Of a stretch of 64,000 bases of DNA, positions 41,417 to 49,487 are shown one piece after another. The notes below the pieces were generated by a model. It was not told where the DNA came from. It saw only the letters and a program-made list of their open reading frames with translations, and ran no database searches. This stretch comes from Candidatus Chlorohelix allophototropha (lineage in GTDB: Bacteria; Chloroflexota; Chloroflexia; Chloroheliales; Chloroheliaceae). Made by a program: the position numbers and the translations under genes. Every line of letters begins with the position of its first letter. The first letter of the stretch is position 1. Location of the stretch: NCBI RefSeq assembly GCF_030389965.1, contig NZ_CP128399.1:124001-188000 (forward strand), written 5' to 3'.

Positions 41417-41911
41417 ATGTCCTTTACCTCAATAGATTTCCGCCGCACTATGGGTCACTTTGCCACTGGTATAAATGTTGTGACCACTGTTCTAGACGGC
41501 ACATATTATGGTATTACCGTTAACGCTTTTTGTTCGGTTTCGCTGGAACCACCACAAGCGTTGATTTGTATAGATAAAACCACTTATACTCACGAAGTTC
41601 TTAAAAAAAGTAAGGTTTTTGCGGTAAGTATGCTTTCTGGTGAGCAGCAATACCTGTCAGAACGTTTTGCACAGCACGATTCCACAGGCGGCAAAACCTT
41701 TGATGATCTAAATTTGCGAGCGTTGGAAACCGGTTCTCCGGTTTTCGAAAAGGCATTGGCTTATTTGGATTGCAAGATTGTAGCTGAGTACGAGGGGGGC
41801 GACCACACTATTTTTCTGGGCGAAGTGCTAGCATTGGGTTATAGTGAGGCGCAAAATCCCGCTCCTCTTTTATACTACTGCTCTGAATACCGCATCTTGG
41901 ACGAGAAATAA
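41417..41911 (+). CDS. flavin reductase-like FMN-binding protein
   Basis: A 164-residue split-barrel flavoprotein of the flavin reductase family (HpaC/ActVB type). The N-terminal block DFRRTMGHFATGINVVTT with TVNAFCSVSLEPPQALICI is the family's FMN-binding core, and GDHTIFLGEVLALGY is the C-terminal signature. Such proteins reduce FMN or FAD with NAD(P)H for a partner monooxygenase, or are oxidoreductases themselves. No monooxygenase gene is adjacent. GGAG at 41400-41403 lies a little far from ATG 41417. An inverted repeat GTTAAG/CTTAAC (about 41361-41381) is in the leader. Confidence 0.9.
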   Translation: MSFTSIDFRRTMGHFATGINVVTTVLDGTYYGITVNAFCSVSLEPPQALICIDKTTYTHEVLKKSKVFAVSMLSGEQQYLSERFAQHDSTGGKTFDDLNLRALETGSPVFEKALAYLDCKIVAEYEGGDHTIFLGEVLALGYSEAQNPAPLLYYCSEYRILDEK

Positions 41912-41958
41912 GAAAGAGCATTGAAGCGACAGGTATGATAAACGTATCTGCCGCTTTA

Positions 41959-42372
41959 TTATTCCCCGCGATACACCGCCACATTGTTTTCAGTTTCCCA
42001 GAGCTTGACCTCATGTAAAATACCACCTTTGAGACGTTGTTCTAGTAATTTCCAGAATACCACCACCATGTTTTCGGCGGTTGGATTAATCTCACGGAAA
42101 ATCGGTACATCCAGATTCAAGTGCTTGTGGTCAACCTCATCGATCACCGCTTCTTCCATCGCTTTCTTGAGTTCAGTCAGATTTAGTACCATCCCGGTAA
42201 CAGGGTTTATTTCACCTCGCACTGTAACTTCCAGCGTATAGTTATGCCCATGTCCGTTGGGGTTATTACATTTACCGAAGATAATGCGGTTTTCTTCTGC
42301 GCTCAGTTCCGGGCTATGGAGGCGATGGGCGCTACTGAAATTGGCGCGTCGCGTCAGATATACAACTGCCAT
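41959..42372 (-). CDS. 6-pyruvoyl-tetrahydropterin synthase (PTPS)/QueD family
   Basis: A 137-residue member of the PTPS/QueD superfamily, which works on 7,8-dihydroneopterin triphosphate. The zinc histidines are in SSAHRLH and NGHGHNY, and the catalytic cysteine is in GKCNNPNGHGHNYTLEVTV. The stretch from there through GEINPVTGMVLNLTELKK, DVDHKHLN-type DHKHLNLDVP and ETENNVAVYRGE follows eukaryotic-type PTPS very closely, more so than the shorter QueD pattern. So tetrahydrobiopterin-type pterin synthesis is more likely than queuosine synthesis. It starts 12 bases after an SDR gene on the same strand, which would fit sepiapterin-reductase chemistry. Confidence 0.85.
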   Translation of the reverse strand: MAVVYLTRRANFSSAHRLHSPELSAEENRIIFGKCNNPNGHGHNYTLEVTVRGEINPVTGMVLNLTELKKAMEEAVIDEVDHKHLNLDVPIFREINPTAENMVVVFWKLLEQRLKGGILHEVKLWETENNVAVYRGE

Positions 42373-42384
42373 CTATATCTCCTG

Positions 42385-43116
42385 TTACTCGTTACTGAAT
42401 ATCTCAATTAATGCTCCGGTCATGTGGCGCGTTTGACTCTCATCGGCGAGAAATAGAATGGTTCGCGCTACATCTTCTGGGGTGGTGCTAGTTTTCAAGA
42501 AGGGTGCGGCTTTTCTCAACATGGCTGTTTCCACTGCGCCGGGCGCAACACAATTCACCCGTATTCCCAGCGGTTTACCTTCCACTGCAAGACTCTCGGT
42601 TAAGCCCGTTACAGCATATTTGCTGACCACATAGCTGCTCATGCCGGGGAATTTCTCAGGTCCTCGCACTCCCGATAACGAACTGAGGTTCACGATACAG
42701 CCGCCCCGACCCGCCTTTTCTATTTGCCGGAAAGCCTCACGGCTACACAGAAACGATCCGCGTATGTTTACCGCCATTATGCTATCCCATGTTTCAGCGT
42801 CAAAATCTATAAAATCGCGCTTCTCGATTACTGCGGCGTTATTTACCAATATATCTAGTGTTCCAAAGGTAGCGAGGCATTCTCCAAAGAGTTGTTGCAC
42901 CTCTTCTTCTCGACTTACGTCTGCCACTACCGCTAACGCTTTGCCCTTTCCGCTCTCGTCCTCTATCTGTGCGATAATTCCCTGCAATTCGTGCTGGGTG
43001 CGGCTGGCAATTACCACTTGCGCCCCTTCTCTGGCAAAAAGACGGGCGGTTGCTGCACCTATCCCGCGCCCACCTCCGGTAATTATGGCAACCTTACCTT
43101 TTAATGATTCCCCCAA
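42385..43116 (-). CDS. short-chain dehydrogenase/reductase
   Basis: A 243-residue classical SDR. Cofactor motif TGGGRGIGAATA (about 14-25), an arginine after the second strand (ASRT) that favours NADPH, NNAAV, and the catalytic Ser-Tyr-Lys in NLSSLSG and SSYVVSKYAVTG. It ends 12 bases before PTPS on the same strand, and the pair shares a 150-base upstream gap. Generic SDRs are hard to assign. From the neighbour I infer a pterin ketoreductase (sepiapterin-reductase-like) role, but a FabG-type or other function cannot be excluded. Confidence 0.86.
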   Translation of the reverse strand: MGESLKGKVAIITGGGRGIGAATARLFAREGAQVVIASRTQHELQGIIAQIEDESGKGKALAVVADVSREEEVQQLFGECLATFGTLDILVNNAAVIEKRDFIDFDAETWDSIMAVNIRGSFLCSREAFRQIEKAGRGGCIVNLSSLSGVRGPEKFPGMSSYVVSKYAVTGLTESLAVEGKPLGIRVNCVAPGAVETAMLRKAAPFLKTSTTPEDVARTILFLADESQTRHMTGALIEIFSNE

Positions 43117-43266
43117 GTGTAATTTTGCTCCTTGCTATTTACCAATTCTTTACTCATTCAAGTTTAACCTAACAAGCGGGTTAATACTATATAGTTTGTC
43201 AGAGAACTCGGTTAACAAGCTCAAAAAACTGCCCACCCATGCTATAATCCCCGCGAGGTTCAAAGA

Positions 43267-44403
43267 ATGAGTAATAGAAAAAAGCTAAACATCGCGTTGC
43301 TCGCTCCGTTGGTTTCCCCCATTGCTCAACCCTTTATTGGGGGAGCGCAAGCCATGCTGCATGATATGGCGCTGGAGTTAGCGCGGCGTGGTCATAAGGT
43401 TACGCTTTTTGCTGCTCCCGGTTCTAAAATAGAAGCAACCAACCCTGTAGATGCTGCTTTAGCTCGGCAAGTTACATTGGCAGAAGTGCCGGTTAAACCG
43501 GGTGAACTCATCCCTGCCGATTTCAGTAAAGCGGACGGCTACCGTGAAAGTGACGAAGCTTTCTTTCGGCAGAGTGAGCTTTTCCTGCAAACCTACTTGC
43601 GGATAAATCGGGCTGTCCCTACTTTTGATATAGCTCACGCGATGGCTTACGATTTGCCCGCCTTTGCTTTCGCCCCTCTTTCCGGCGTGCCTACCGTTCA
43701 TACCTTACATATCGGTGCGCTAGATGCGCGTATAAACTCTATCTTGCGCACCACCTATCTTGAAACGGGAAAAAGTCGCGCTACCACCGTTTCAAAAGCT
43801 TGCGCCGCTACTTACGCCCCTTATTTTGAAATAGACCGGGTGATTTATAACGCGATTGACACCGCTGCCATTCCTTTTGGGGAGAAGGGCGAGGGCTTTT
43901 TGCTTTTTGCCGGGCGTATCACCCCTGAAAAAGGTCCCGACCTTGCTATTGAAATCGCGCGTATGGCAGGAAAAAAGCTGGTGTTGGCAGGTGGCATTTA
44001 CGATTCTGGCTTTTATGAAAGCAAGATTCGTCCTCAACTTGAGGCAGACTCGAACCTGCAATATGTGGGGCAGTTGCATCGTGCTGACCTTTTTGCTTTG
44101 ATGAGTCGCGCCGATGGGCTGTTGTTCACCAGCCGTTGGGAAGAACCTTTTGGGCTGGTAATGGCGGAAAGCATGGCGGCGGGTACTCCGGTTATCACTT
44201 GGCGGCGTGGGGCGGCTCCTGAAATAATAACGCATGTCAAAACCGGATTTTTGTTACCCTACGAAGATATGGTAGCAGCGGCAGCGGTAGTGCCTAATTT
44301 AGAGGAAATTGACCGGGCAACCTGCCGCCGTCACATCGAGGATAACTTTAGCTGGGCGCGTATTATCGAGGAGTATGAAGATTATTATTATTCGATGCTC
44401 TAA
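43267..44403 (+). CDS. glycosyltransferase family 4 protein
   Basis: A 378-residue GT-B glycosyltransferase. The N-terminal domain opens with IALLAPLVSPIAQPFIGGAQAMLHDMALELARRGHKVTLFAAPGS. The C-terminal donor-binding domain has LLFAGRITPEKGPDLAIEIA and the EX7E-type block RWEEPFGLVMAESMAAGTPVITWRRGAAPEII, typical of GT4 enzymes that use nucleotide sugars. The acceptor is unknown. GAGG eight bases before ATG 43267 and TATAAT at 43243-43248 support the start. Its 3' end overlaps by four bases the end of the convergent SDR gene. Confidence 0.92.
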   Translation: MSNRKKLNIALLAPLVSPIAQPFIGGAQAMLHDMALELARRGHKVTLFAAPGSKIEATNPVDAALARQVTLAEVPVKPGELIPADFSKADGYRESDEAFFRQSELFLQTYLRINRAVPTFDIAHAMAYDLPAFAFAPLSGVPTVHTLHIGALDARINSILRTTYLETGKSRATTVSKACAATYAPYFEIDRVIYNAIDTAAIPFGEKGEGFLLFAGRITPEKGPDLAIEIARMAGKKLVLAGGIYDSGFYESKIRPQLEADSNLQYVGQLHRADLFALMSRADGLLFTSRWEEPFGLVMAESMAAGTPVITWRRGAAPEIITHVKTGFLLPYEDMVAAAAVVPNLEEIDRATCRRHIEDNFSWARIIEEYEDYYYSML

Positions 44404-45095
44404 GCCTTGCCATAAACCGGGATTGCTGCGCCGTTGATAAGCTCGGCATCTGGCGAGGTTAGAAACATCACTACTCGCGCAATTTGCTCCGGCTTCGGCC
44501 ATTTGGTAGTATCTGCCTCCGGCATTGCGCTCCGGTTGGCGGGTGTATCAATGATGCTAGGCATAATGGCGTTGATAGTCAGGCTTTTGCCTTTGAGTTC
44601 AGCGGCGGTTGCTTCCACCAATCGCAAAACTCCTTGCTTGCTCATGCTGTAGGCGAAAGAGTTTTTCCCTCTATCCACAGCGGCGCGGCTGGAAGCATGC
44701 ACAATACTGCCGCCCTTTTGCTCCATTGTTTGTACGGCATATTTGGTAATCAGGAAAGCCGATTTCAGATTGAGGTCAAATTGCTCTTGCAAATCCGCCA
44801 GCGTCAGTTTTGAAACCGGGTCACCTGCTTTGTAACCGCCCACCACATTTACCAACGCATCGGGCACACCGTATTTTTGCGTTACCTCATCAAAAAAGTG
44901 GCGCACGCTTTCCTCATTCAGCACATCTAGCTTGAAATACGTGACGTTTTCGATACTGCCAGAGTTGTTCGGTATTGAGCGATTAGCTACCAACACCTGC
45001 GCCCCCGCTTCGGCATATGCCTGCACCACTGCCCCTCCCAATGCTCCGCTTCCACCTGTTACAACTACTACCTTGCCTTTATAATCATAGCCCAT
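44400..45095 (-). CDS. short-chain dehydrogenase/reductase
   Basis: A 231-residue SDR with the cofactor motif TGGSGALGGAVV, NVVGGYKAGD in place of the usual NNAG, the catalytic serine in VHASSRAAVDRG and Tyr-Lys in SYSMSKQGVLRLVEATA. Its closing GAAIPVYG is also typical of the family. The altered NNAG block (NVVGG) occurs in some subfamilies. The substrate is unknown. GGGGAT precedes ATG 45095. It may form an operon with the HD hydrolase and BadF-type genes upstream on the same strand (18-base gap). Confidence 0.88.
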   Translation of the reverse strand: MGYDYKGKVVVVTGGSGALGGAVVQAYAEAGAQVLVANRSIPNNSGSIENVTYFKLDVLNEESVRHFFDEVTQKYGVPDALVNVVGGYKAGDPVSKLTLADLQEQFDLNLKSAFLITKYAVQTMEQKGGSIVHASSRAAVDRGKNSFAYSMSKQGVLRLVEATAAELKGKSLTINAIMPSIIDTPANRSAMPEADTTKWPKPEQIARVVMFLTSPDAELINGAAIPVYGKA

Positions 45096-45113
45096 AATAC
45101 ATATCCCCTATAA

Positions 45114-45734
45114 TTATAACTTACCGCTTAAAGACTGGATTTCTTTTCGGAGGTTAGTCCGCGCTTGCACTTCATATCGTTCATACATAGGGTGTGTATA
45201 GTACAGGCGCGCTCTTTGCAGAAATTTTTCCAGCACTTGTATGCGTCCTGTTTGGTATTGTTCTTCGGTAACCCATGCGTATTCCAGCCTGATTTTATGA
45301 CGGTAGGTTTCGTATTCTTCGGCAGGGCTACCCAGAATAGATAGGTCGGCATCTAGAAGAATCTGGCAGTCGGTGTCGGTGTCGTTGGCTTGATGCGTTT
45401 TGGTGGCTAAAATTAATCGCTCGGTTTGTTCTATTATTGCTAAGGCTACACCTGCCGCGCCTAATACTTTGCGCATATAGGCGGCGCTTTGCTCCTCGTT
45501 GTCCTTCGCTTTCGCGTCGTAGATGACATCGTGGAACCATGCAGCCAACTTCAACGCCACAGGGTTTTGCGCCTTGTCTTGCAAACTCTCAATTACGCTA
45601 AGCGTAGCGACAATATGCTCTAGCGTATGATAATATCTGTCTGCTTCCGAATAACGATTCCCCACCTCACCTGCTATTTGAGCGGCTTTTTCGACTACAA
45701 CGCCGCTTTGTACCAATAGCTCAGCAAGATTCAT
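45114..45734 (-). CDS. HD-domain metal-dependent phosphohydrolase
   Basis: A 206-residue predicted metal-dependent phosphohydrolase of the HD superfamily. Metal ligands: the histidine in YYHTLEHI, the HD pair in AAWFHDVIYD followed by KDNEEQSA, and an Asp in LLDADLSILG. The C-terminal EYETYRHKIRLEYAWV is characteristic of a family of small HD proteins found beside diverse genes, with unknown substrate. Start ATG 45734 overlaps the stop of the upstream gene by one base (TAATG), so the two are coupled. Confidence 0.85.
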   Translation of the reverse strand: MNLAELLVQSGVVVEKAAQIAGEVGNRYSEADRYYHTLEHIVATLSVIESLQDKAQNPVALKLAAWFHDVIYDAKAKDNEEQSAAYMRKVLGAAGVALAIIEQTERLILATKTHQANDTDTDCQILLDADLSILGSPAEEYETYRHKIRLEYAWVTEEQYQTGRIQVLEKFLQRARLYYTHPMYERYEVQARTNLRKEIQSLSGKL

Positions 45735-46786
45735 TACGACTCCATTGCTAGGCGTACTGCCCCTTCTGCGGGTTCGGAAACCAGCACCGGTTCGGCGCAA
45801 AGAGGTTCTAGACGTTCGGTAAGGCGACGACGTAACTCGCCCGGATTGCTCAATAACAAAGAGCCTGTGTACACTAATGGGGCTTTTTCGCTTACAGTAG
45901 TTACCTGTAGCACCTGCTTGGCAAGTTGGAGAGCATTTGTTTCAGCACCCATCCCAACCCGAGTTAGGGCAGCGCGTGCCGCAGATTCGAGATGGTCGGC
46001 TGCACGCTCTAGTATCGAAATAGCTACCGCATCGCCTTTGACGGCAGCGCGTTCCACTAAGGGGCTGAGCGAACCCACCTGCCGCCGGAAGTTATCCAGC
46101 GTATCTTCCATTTGCGCCTTGTTGCCTCCGGTGCCTAGCGCGGCGGCGTGGCGATAGAATTGCTGCGATAACGAGTCGGGGCGTTTAGCTGAGATTTTCC
46201 ATTCCAGCGCGACCGTTTCGGTTAAAGCTGTTTCAGGTGCGCGCCCGTCTGCCGCTGCCAGCACCGCTTTTACCGCTTCGACTCCAACCCAGTAGGCGCT
46301 GCCTTCTTCTCCTAACAAAAAGCCCCAACCGCCTGCCCTTGCTCTGCTGCCGTTCTCGCCCATTGCAAATGCCAAACCGCTCTCACCCGCTAGTACGGCA
46401 ACGCCATAGCCGCTTTCCGAGCCTGCCAATAACGCTATGTGCGCATCTGAGGTTACTTTAATATTATCGGTGAAATTGTATTCTTGCAGAATACGGCGTA
46501 TTGTCGATTCCTCTTTGGGCTTCTCTATGCCGGGCATGCCTATCGCGATTGCTTCCACTTCGGGGAGGGGCAAACCGCTGGTCAATAGGTCGCGAGCATT
46601 AATTCCGGCTACACCAAAAGCGGCGAACAGCGCACTCCAGATAGTCTGGCTGCAACGATCTTGCCCTACAATCGAGTAAGTAGACATGGTAGCCGCTCCA
46701 CGTCCCACGATGTTTCCTTCATTATCTGCTAACAGGGCGATAGTGCGGCTGCCCGCTTCTATCCCGATGTAATAACTTGTTCCCAT
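45734..46786 (-). CDS. BadF/BadG/BcrA-type ATPase, N-acetylglucosamine kinase-like
   Basis: A 350-residue ASKHA-fold protein. The phosphate-1 motif is YYIGIEAGSRTIALLADNEG, phosphate-2 is VAVLAGESGLAFAMG and an adenosine-type block is VYTGSLLLSNPGELR. The GGWGFLLGEEGSAYWVG segment is typical of N-acetylglucosamine kinases and the BadF/BcrAD family. Substrate is probably an amino sugar, perhaps in cell-wall recycling (inference). I place the start at ATG 46786 because the fold begins there; GTG 46810 is possible but neither has a clear binding site. Confidence 0.82.
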   Translation of the reverse strand: MGTSYYIGIEAGSRTIALLADNEGNIVGRGAATMSTYSIVGQDRCSQTIWSALFAAFGVAGINARDLLTSGLPLPEVEAIAIGMPGIEKPKEESTIRRILQEYNFTDNIKVTSDAHIALLAGSESGYGVAVLAGESGLAFAMGENGSRARAGGWGFLLGEEGSAYWVGVEAVKAVLAAADGRAPETALTETVALEWKISAKRPDSLSQQFYRHAAALGTGGNKAQMEDTLDNFRRQVGSLSPLVERAAVKGDAVAISILERAADHLESAARAALTRVGMGAETNALQLAKQVLQVTTVSEKAPLVYTGSLLLSNPGELRRRLTERLEPLCAEPVLVSEPAEGAVRLAMES

Positions 46787-46883
46787 TGTTTTATGTTGTT
46801 GCTTTCCCACCCATTTGTAAGGTTTGATTCAGTGTTACATCACACCGAACCCTCTAGATTTTGCTGTCAAAATGGTGCTATAT

Positions 46884-46898
46884 GAAGGCAAAGCCTTC
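46884..46898. other. small hairpin between same-strand genes
   Basis: GAAGGC-AAA-GCCTTC forms a perfect 6-bp stem just downstream of the gene that ends at 46910. On the - strand no T run follows, so its role as a terminator is weak. Confidence 0.35.
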
Positions 46899-46909
46899 CA
46901 AAAATTCTT

Positions 46910-47218
46910 TCATACTAAAACCAATGCCAGCCCGGTTGCTACGAGCGTCTTGATTTCAAGAACCGCCAGATTTAGCGCGGCGCGAACATTTTCGGCTGCT
47001 GCCTTCAAATTGAGCTTGCCGGATTTTACGGGTACAATCTTCTCGCGCCTCTCGTAAATAACTTCAGGAGTGGCTTCTTTTAATGACTCAGGAATTGGCT
47101 CTGGCTGTGATTCAGGCATTTGAACTTTGTTTCTTTTTGCCTTGATAATTCTGAAAGCAGCATAGCCTCCGGTAAGTGCAGCAGCAGCGATGCCCAAACC
47201 CACTTTCTCGTTGAACAT
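46910..47218 (-). CDS. small protein with N- and C-terminal hydrophobic segments
   Basis: A 102-residue protein with a glycine/alanine-rich hydrophobic segment at residues 5-23 (VGLGIAAAALTGGYAAF), a basic stretch KAKRNK, a Pro/Glu-rich middle and an alanine-rich C-terminal helix ending in TLVATGLALVLV. It is probably attached to the membrane at one or both ends. I do not recognise a family. Its promoter region shares a 12-bp inverted repeat with the divergent tldD gene. Confidence 0.65.
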   Translation of the reverse strand: MFNEKVGLGIAAAALTGGYAAFRIIKAKRNKVQMPESQPEPIPESLKEATPEVIYERREKIVPVKSGKLNLKAAAENVRAALNLAVLEIKTLVATGLALVLV

Positions 47219-47305
47219 TGAAAGGTACTCCTGTCGATCACATTCAAGGTACTAAGCTCTCTGCCGGAACGGCGAGTTGTTCGGTCTGACAATTTTATGT
47301 GTTAA

Positions 47306-47347
47306 AGTATATTCTAACTATGCTCTTAAGTCCATATAGTTAGAATA
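47306..47347. promoter_or_regulatory. 12-bp perfect inverted repeat over a divergent promoter
   Basis: TATTCTAACTAT (47310-47321) and ATAGTTAGAATA (47336-47347) are perfect 12-bp arms with a 14-base spacer. On the - strand TGGACT (47334-47329) and TATACT (47311-47306), 17 bases apart, form a promoter for the gene at 47218: the -35 lies between the arms and one arm covers the spacer up to the -10. This looks like a repressor or activator site in the region shared with tldD. Confidence 0.55.
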
Positions 47348-47431
47348 ACCTTTTCTAGCTGGATAATAGTATGGTAACATGCCTATGTAAAGCAATTATA
47401 AATTACCGTATTGTTTATTGAAGGAGTGCTT

Positions 47432-48880
47432 ATGCGCGACCTTGCAAATATAGCTTTAGATGCCGCTCTCTTGAGAGGGGCTACTTATGCGGATATTCGC
47501 TTTGTAACCGATAAAACCCAAAATGTTCAGGTAAAAAATGGCGTGGTGGAATCGCTATCTCTCAACGAAAGCGCCGGGTTTGGGGTGAGGGTTGTGGCAG
47601 ATGGTGCATGGGGCTTTAGCAGCAGCAGTTTGGTTACAAGGTCTGAAATAGAGCGTGTTACCGCCGAAGCAGTGGCAATTGCTAAAGCCTCTGCCAGCGT
47701 TCACCGCCGCCCGGTACAATTAGGCAATCCGGTTTCAGTGGTGGCTAAATACAGCACCCCGGTTGAGATTCCGGTTTTCAGTGTGCCGATAGAACAGCAG
47801 ATTGAGCTTTTGCTACAAGCGGATGCGACTATGCGTAGCGTCAAGGGTATCCACGTGGCGAAAGGTTTTATCAGCGTATTGAATACCAGCAAGATTTTCG
47901 CCAGCAGCGAAGGCAGTTATATTGAGCAGGAATTGAGTGAAGCAGGCGCAGGTATCGAGTGTTATGCGGTAGGCGAAGGCAGTTTCCAAAGGCGCAGTTA
48001 CCCGAACTCGGAAGGGGGGCAATGGGAAACCGGGGGCTATGAAGTTATACCACGGTTGGTTCTGCCTGAGCATGCGAACCGCATAGCGGAACAGGCAATA
48101 CAATTGCTCACCGCGCCTATCTGTCCTAATAAAGTTACCACGTTGGTTTTGGATGCTAGCCAAGTAGCCTTGCAAGTGCATGAAAGCTGTGGGCATCCCA
48201 CCGAATTGGATCGGGTTTTTGGTATGGAAGCCAGTTTTGCCGGAACCAGTTTTTTGACTACCGAGAAGCTCGGAAAATTAAAATACGGTTCGGATATTGT
48301 AAATATCACTGCCGATGCCACTGCCCCGCGTGGGCTTGGCACTTTTGGTTACGATGACGAAGGTATCAAAGCCACTCGCACCCCCCTTGTACAGAATGGG
48401 CTTTTCGTGAATTATCTTACCGACCGGGAAACTGCCGCTGTGCTTGGTCAGCAGTCGAACGGCACTGCCCGCGCCGATAGTTGGAATCGTATCCCGCTCA
48501 TTCGCATGACCAATATCAACCTCGAACCGGGCAACGGGGGTTCGCTGGATGATTTAATCGGTGGTGTGGATGACGGCATCTATATGGAAACCAATAAAAG
48601 CTGGAGTATTGATGACAAACGCCTCAATTTTCAGTTTGGTCTGGAAGCCGCTTGGGAAATAAAGAACGGTAAATTGGGTCAGCTGTACCGTAACCCTGCC
48701 TACACCGGCATGACTCCCCAGTTCTGGGGTAGCGCCCAGGCAATCGGCAGTCGCGATAGCTGGAATATTTGGGCAATACCGAACTGTGGCAAGGGCGAGC
48801 CAATGCAGGGAATGCACGTTGGGCATGGCGCAGCCCCGGTGCGTTTTCATAATATTAAGGTATTCGGGGCAGAAGGTTAA
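47432..48880 (+). CDS. tldD: TldD metalloprotease subunit
   Basis: TldD is the catalytic subunit of the TldD/TldE protease, which degrades or trims unstructured peptides and matures ribosomal peptides such as microcin B17. The 482-residue protein has the N-terminal AALLRGATYADIRFV block, the zinc motif HESCGH (H250-E251-H255) followed by PTELDRVFGMEASFAGTSF, and the C-terminal zinc cysteine region ending in HVGHGAAPVRFHNIKVFGAEG. Start ATG 47432 is set by AAGGAG; an earlier TTG has no site. Its stop overlaps the next start (TAATG). It heads a run of six closely packed genes that includes tldE. Confidence 0.95.
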   Translation: MRDLANIALDAALLRGATYADIRFVTDKTQNVQVKNGVVESLSLNESAGFGVRVVADGAWGFSSSSLVTRSEIERVTAEAVAIAKASASVHRRPVQLGNPVSVVAKYSTPVEIPVFSVPIEQQIELLLQADATMRSVKGIHVAKGFISVLNTSKIFASSEGSYIEQELSEAGAGIECYAVGEGSFQRRSYPNSEGGQWETGGYEVIPRLVLPEHANRIAEQAIQLLTAPICPNKVTTLVLDASQVALQVHESCGHPTELDRVFGMEASFAGTSFLTTEKLGKLKYGSDIVNITADATAPRGLGTFGYDDEGIKATRTPLVQNGLFVNYLTDRETAAVLGQQSNGTARADSWNRIPLIRMTNINLEPGNGGSLDDLIGGVDDGIYMETNKSWSIDDKRLNFQFGLEAAWEIKNGKLGQLYRNPAYTGMTPQFWGSAQAIGSRDSWNIWAIPNCGKGEPMQGMHVGHGAAPVRFHNIKVFGAEG

Positions 48881-49476
48881 TGAACTATCTTCAAAACATA
48901 CCAACACCCGATATATCCACGCCTCAGATGTACCCACCTCCTCCACCGGGTTATGCGCCGATAACCCGGCTTTACCCATCGGCACAAGCTTACCAGTATT
49001 ATCCGGGCGTTTATCCCTATGCGCAACCTCGTAAAAGTGGGTTGCCCGGTTGGGTATGGCTATTTCTAGCCGGGTGGATTGGAATTATTATACTAGGCAT
49101 AATAGTGGTAGTGTTTAGCCTCGCTACGGTGTCAACGTGGCGACAAGATGCACTCAATGTAAGCGACCAGTTTTTAAAAGCAGCCCGCGCCGGTAATGCC
49201 GATAAAATGTATGAACTGGTTTTGCCTTCTGCCAAAACTCGTTTGACCCGTGCCAGTTTTCAAACTTTGGTGAATCAGCGTCGCAGTTATCTATCCCGCT
49301 ATAGCAATTTGACCAATATCACTTCCAAAATTTCCACAAACAACGGAAATACTGTTATAAACTTGAGTGGCAAGATAAATTATAGCGATGGGCGTACCGG
49401 AAGTTTCACTGCTGCGCTACAACAGCTTAATGATTCCTGGTATATAACGGATTACTCTGTAGGAACGCCCCAATAG
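48880..49476 (+). CDS. membrane protein between tldD and tldE
   Basis: A 198-residue protein. Residues 1-50 are rich in Pro, Tyr and Gln (PPPPPGYAP, QYYPGVYPYAQP), a low-complexity cytoplasmic segment; one membrane helix spans about 57-85; the outer domain of about 110 residues (DALNVSDQFLKAARAGN to WYITDYSV) looks like a small cystatin/NTF2-like domain in which a helix leads into a beta sheet, but I cannot name a family with confidence. It overlaps tldD by one base and ends 11 bases before tldE, an unusual insertion between the two protease subunits. Confidence 0.72.
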   Translation: MNYLQNIPTPDISTPQMYPPPPPGYAPITRLYPSAQAYQYYPGVYPYAQPRKSGLPGWVWLFLAGWIGIIILGIIVVVFSLATVSTWRQDALNVSDQFLKAARAGNADKMYELVLPSAKTRLTRASFQTLVNQRRSYLSRYSNLTNITSKISTNNGNTVINLSGKINYSDGRTGSFTAALQQLNDSWYITDYSVGTPQ

Positions 49477-49487
49477 GAGATATTGTT

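Noticed and set aside
41959-42372. Annotation as plain QueD of queuosine synthesis
   Set aside because: Not excluded, but the sequence follows the PTPS pattern closely and no queC, queE or queF lies nearby.
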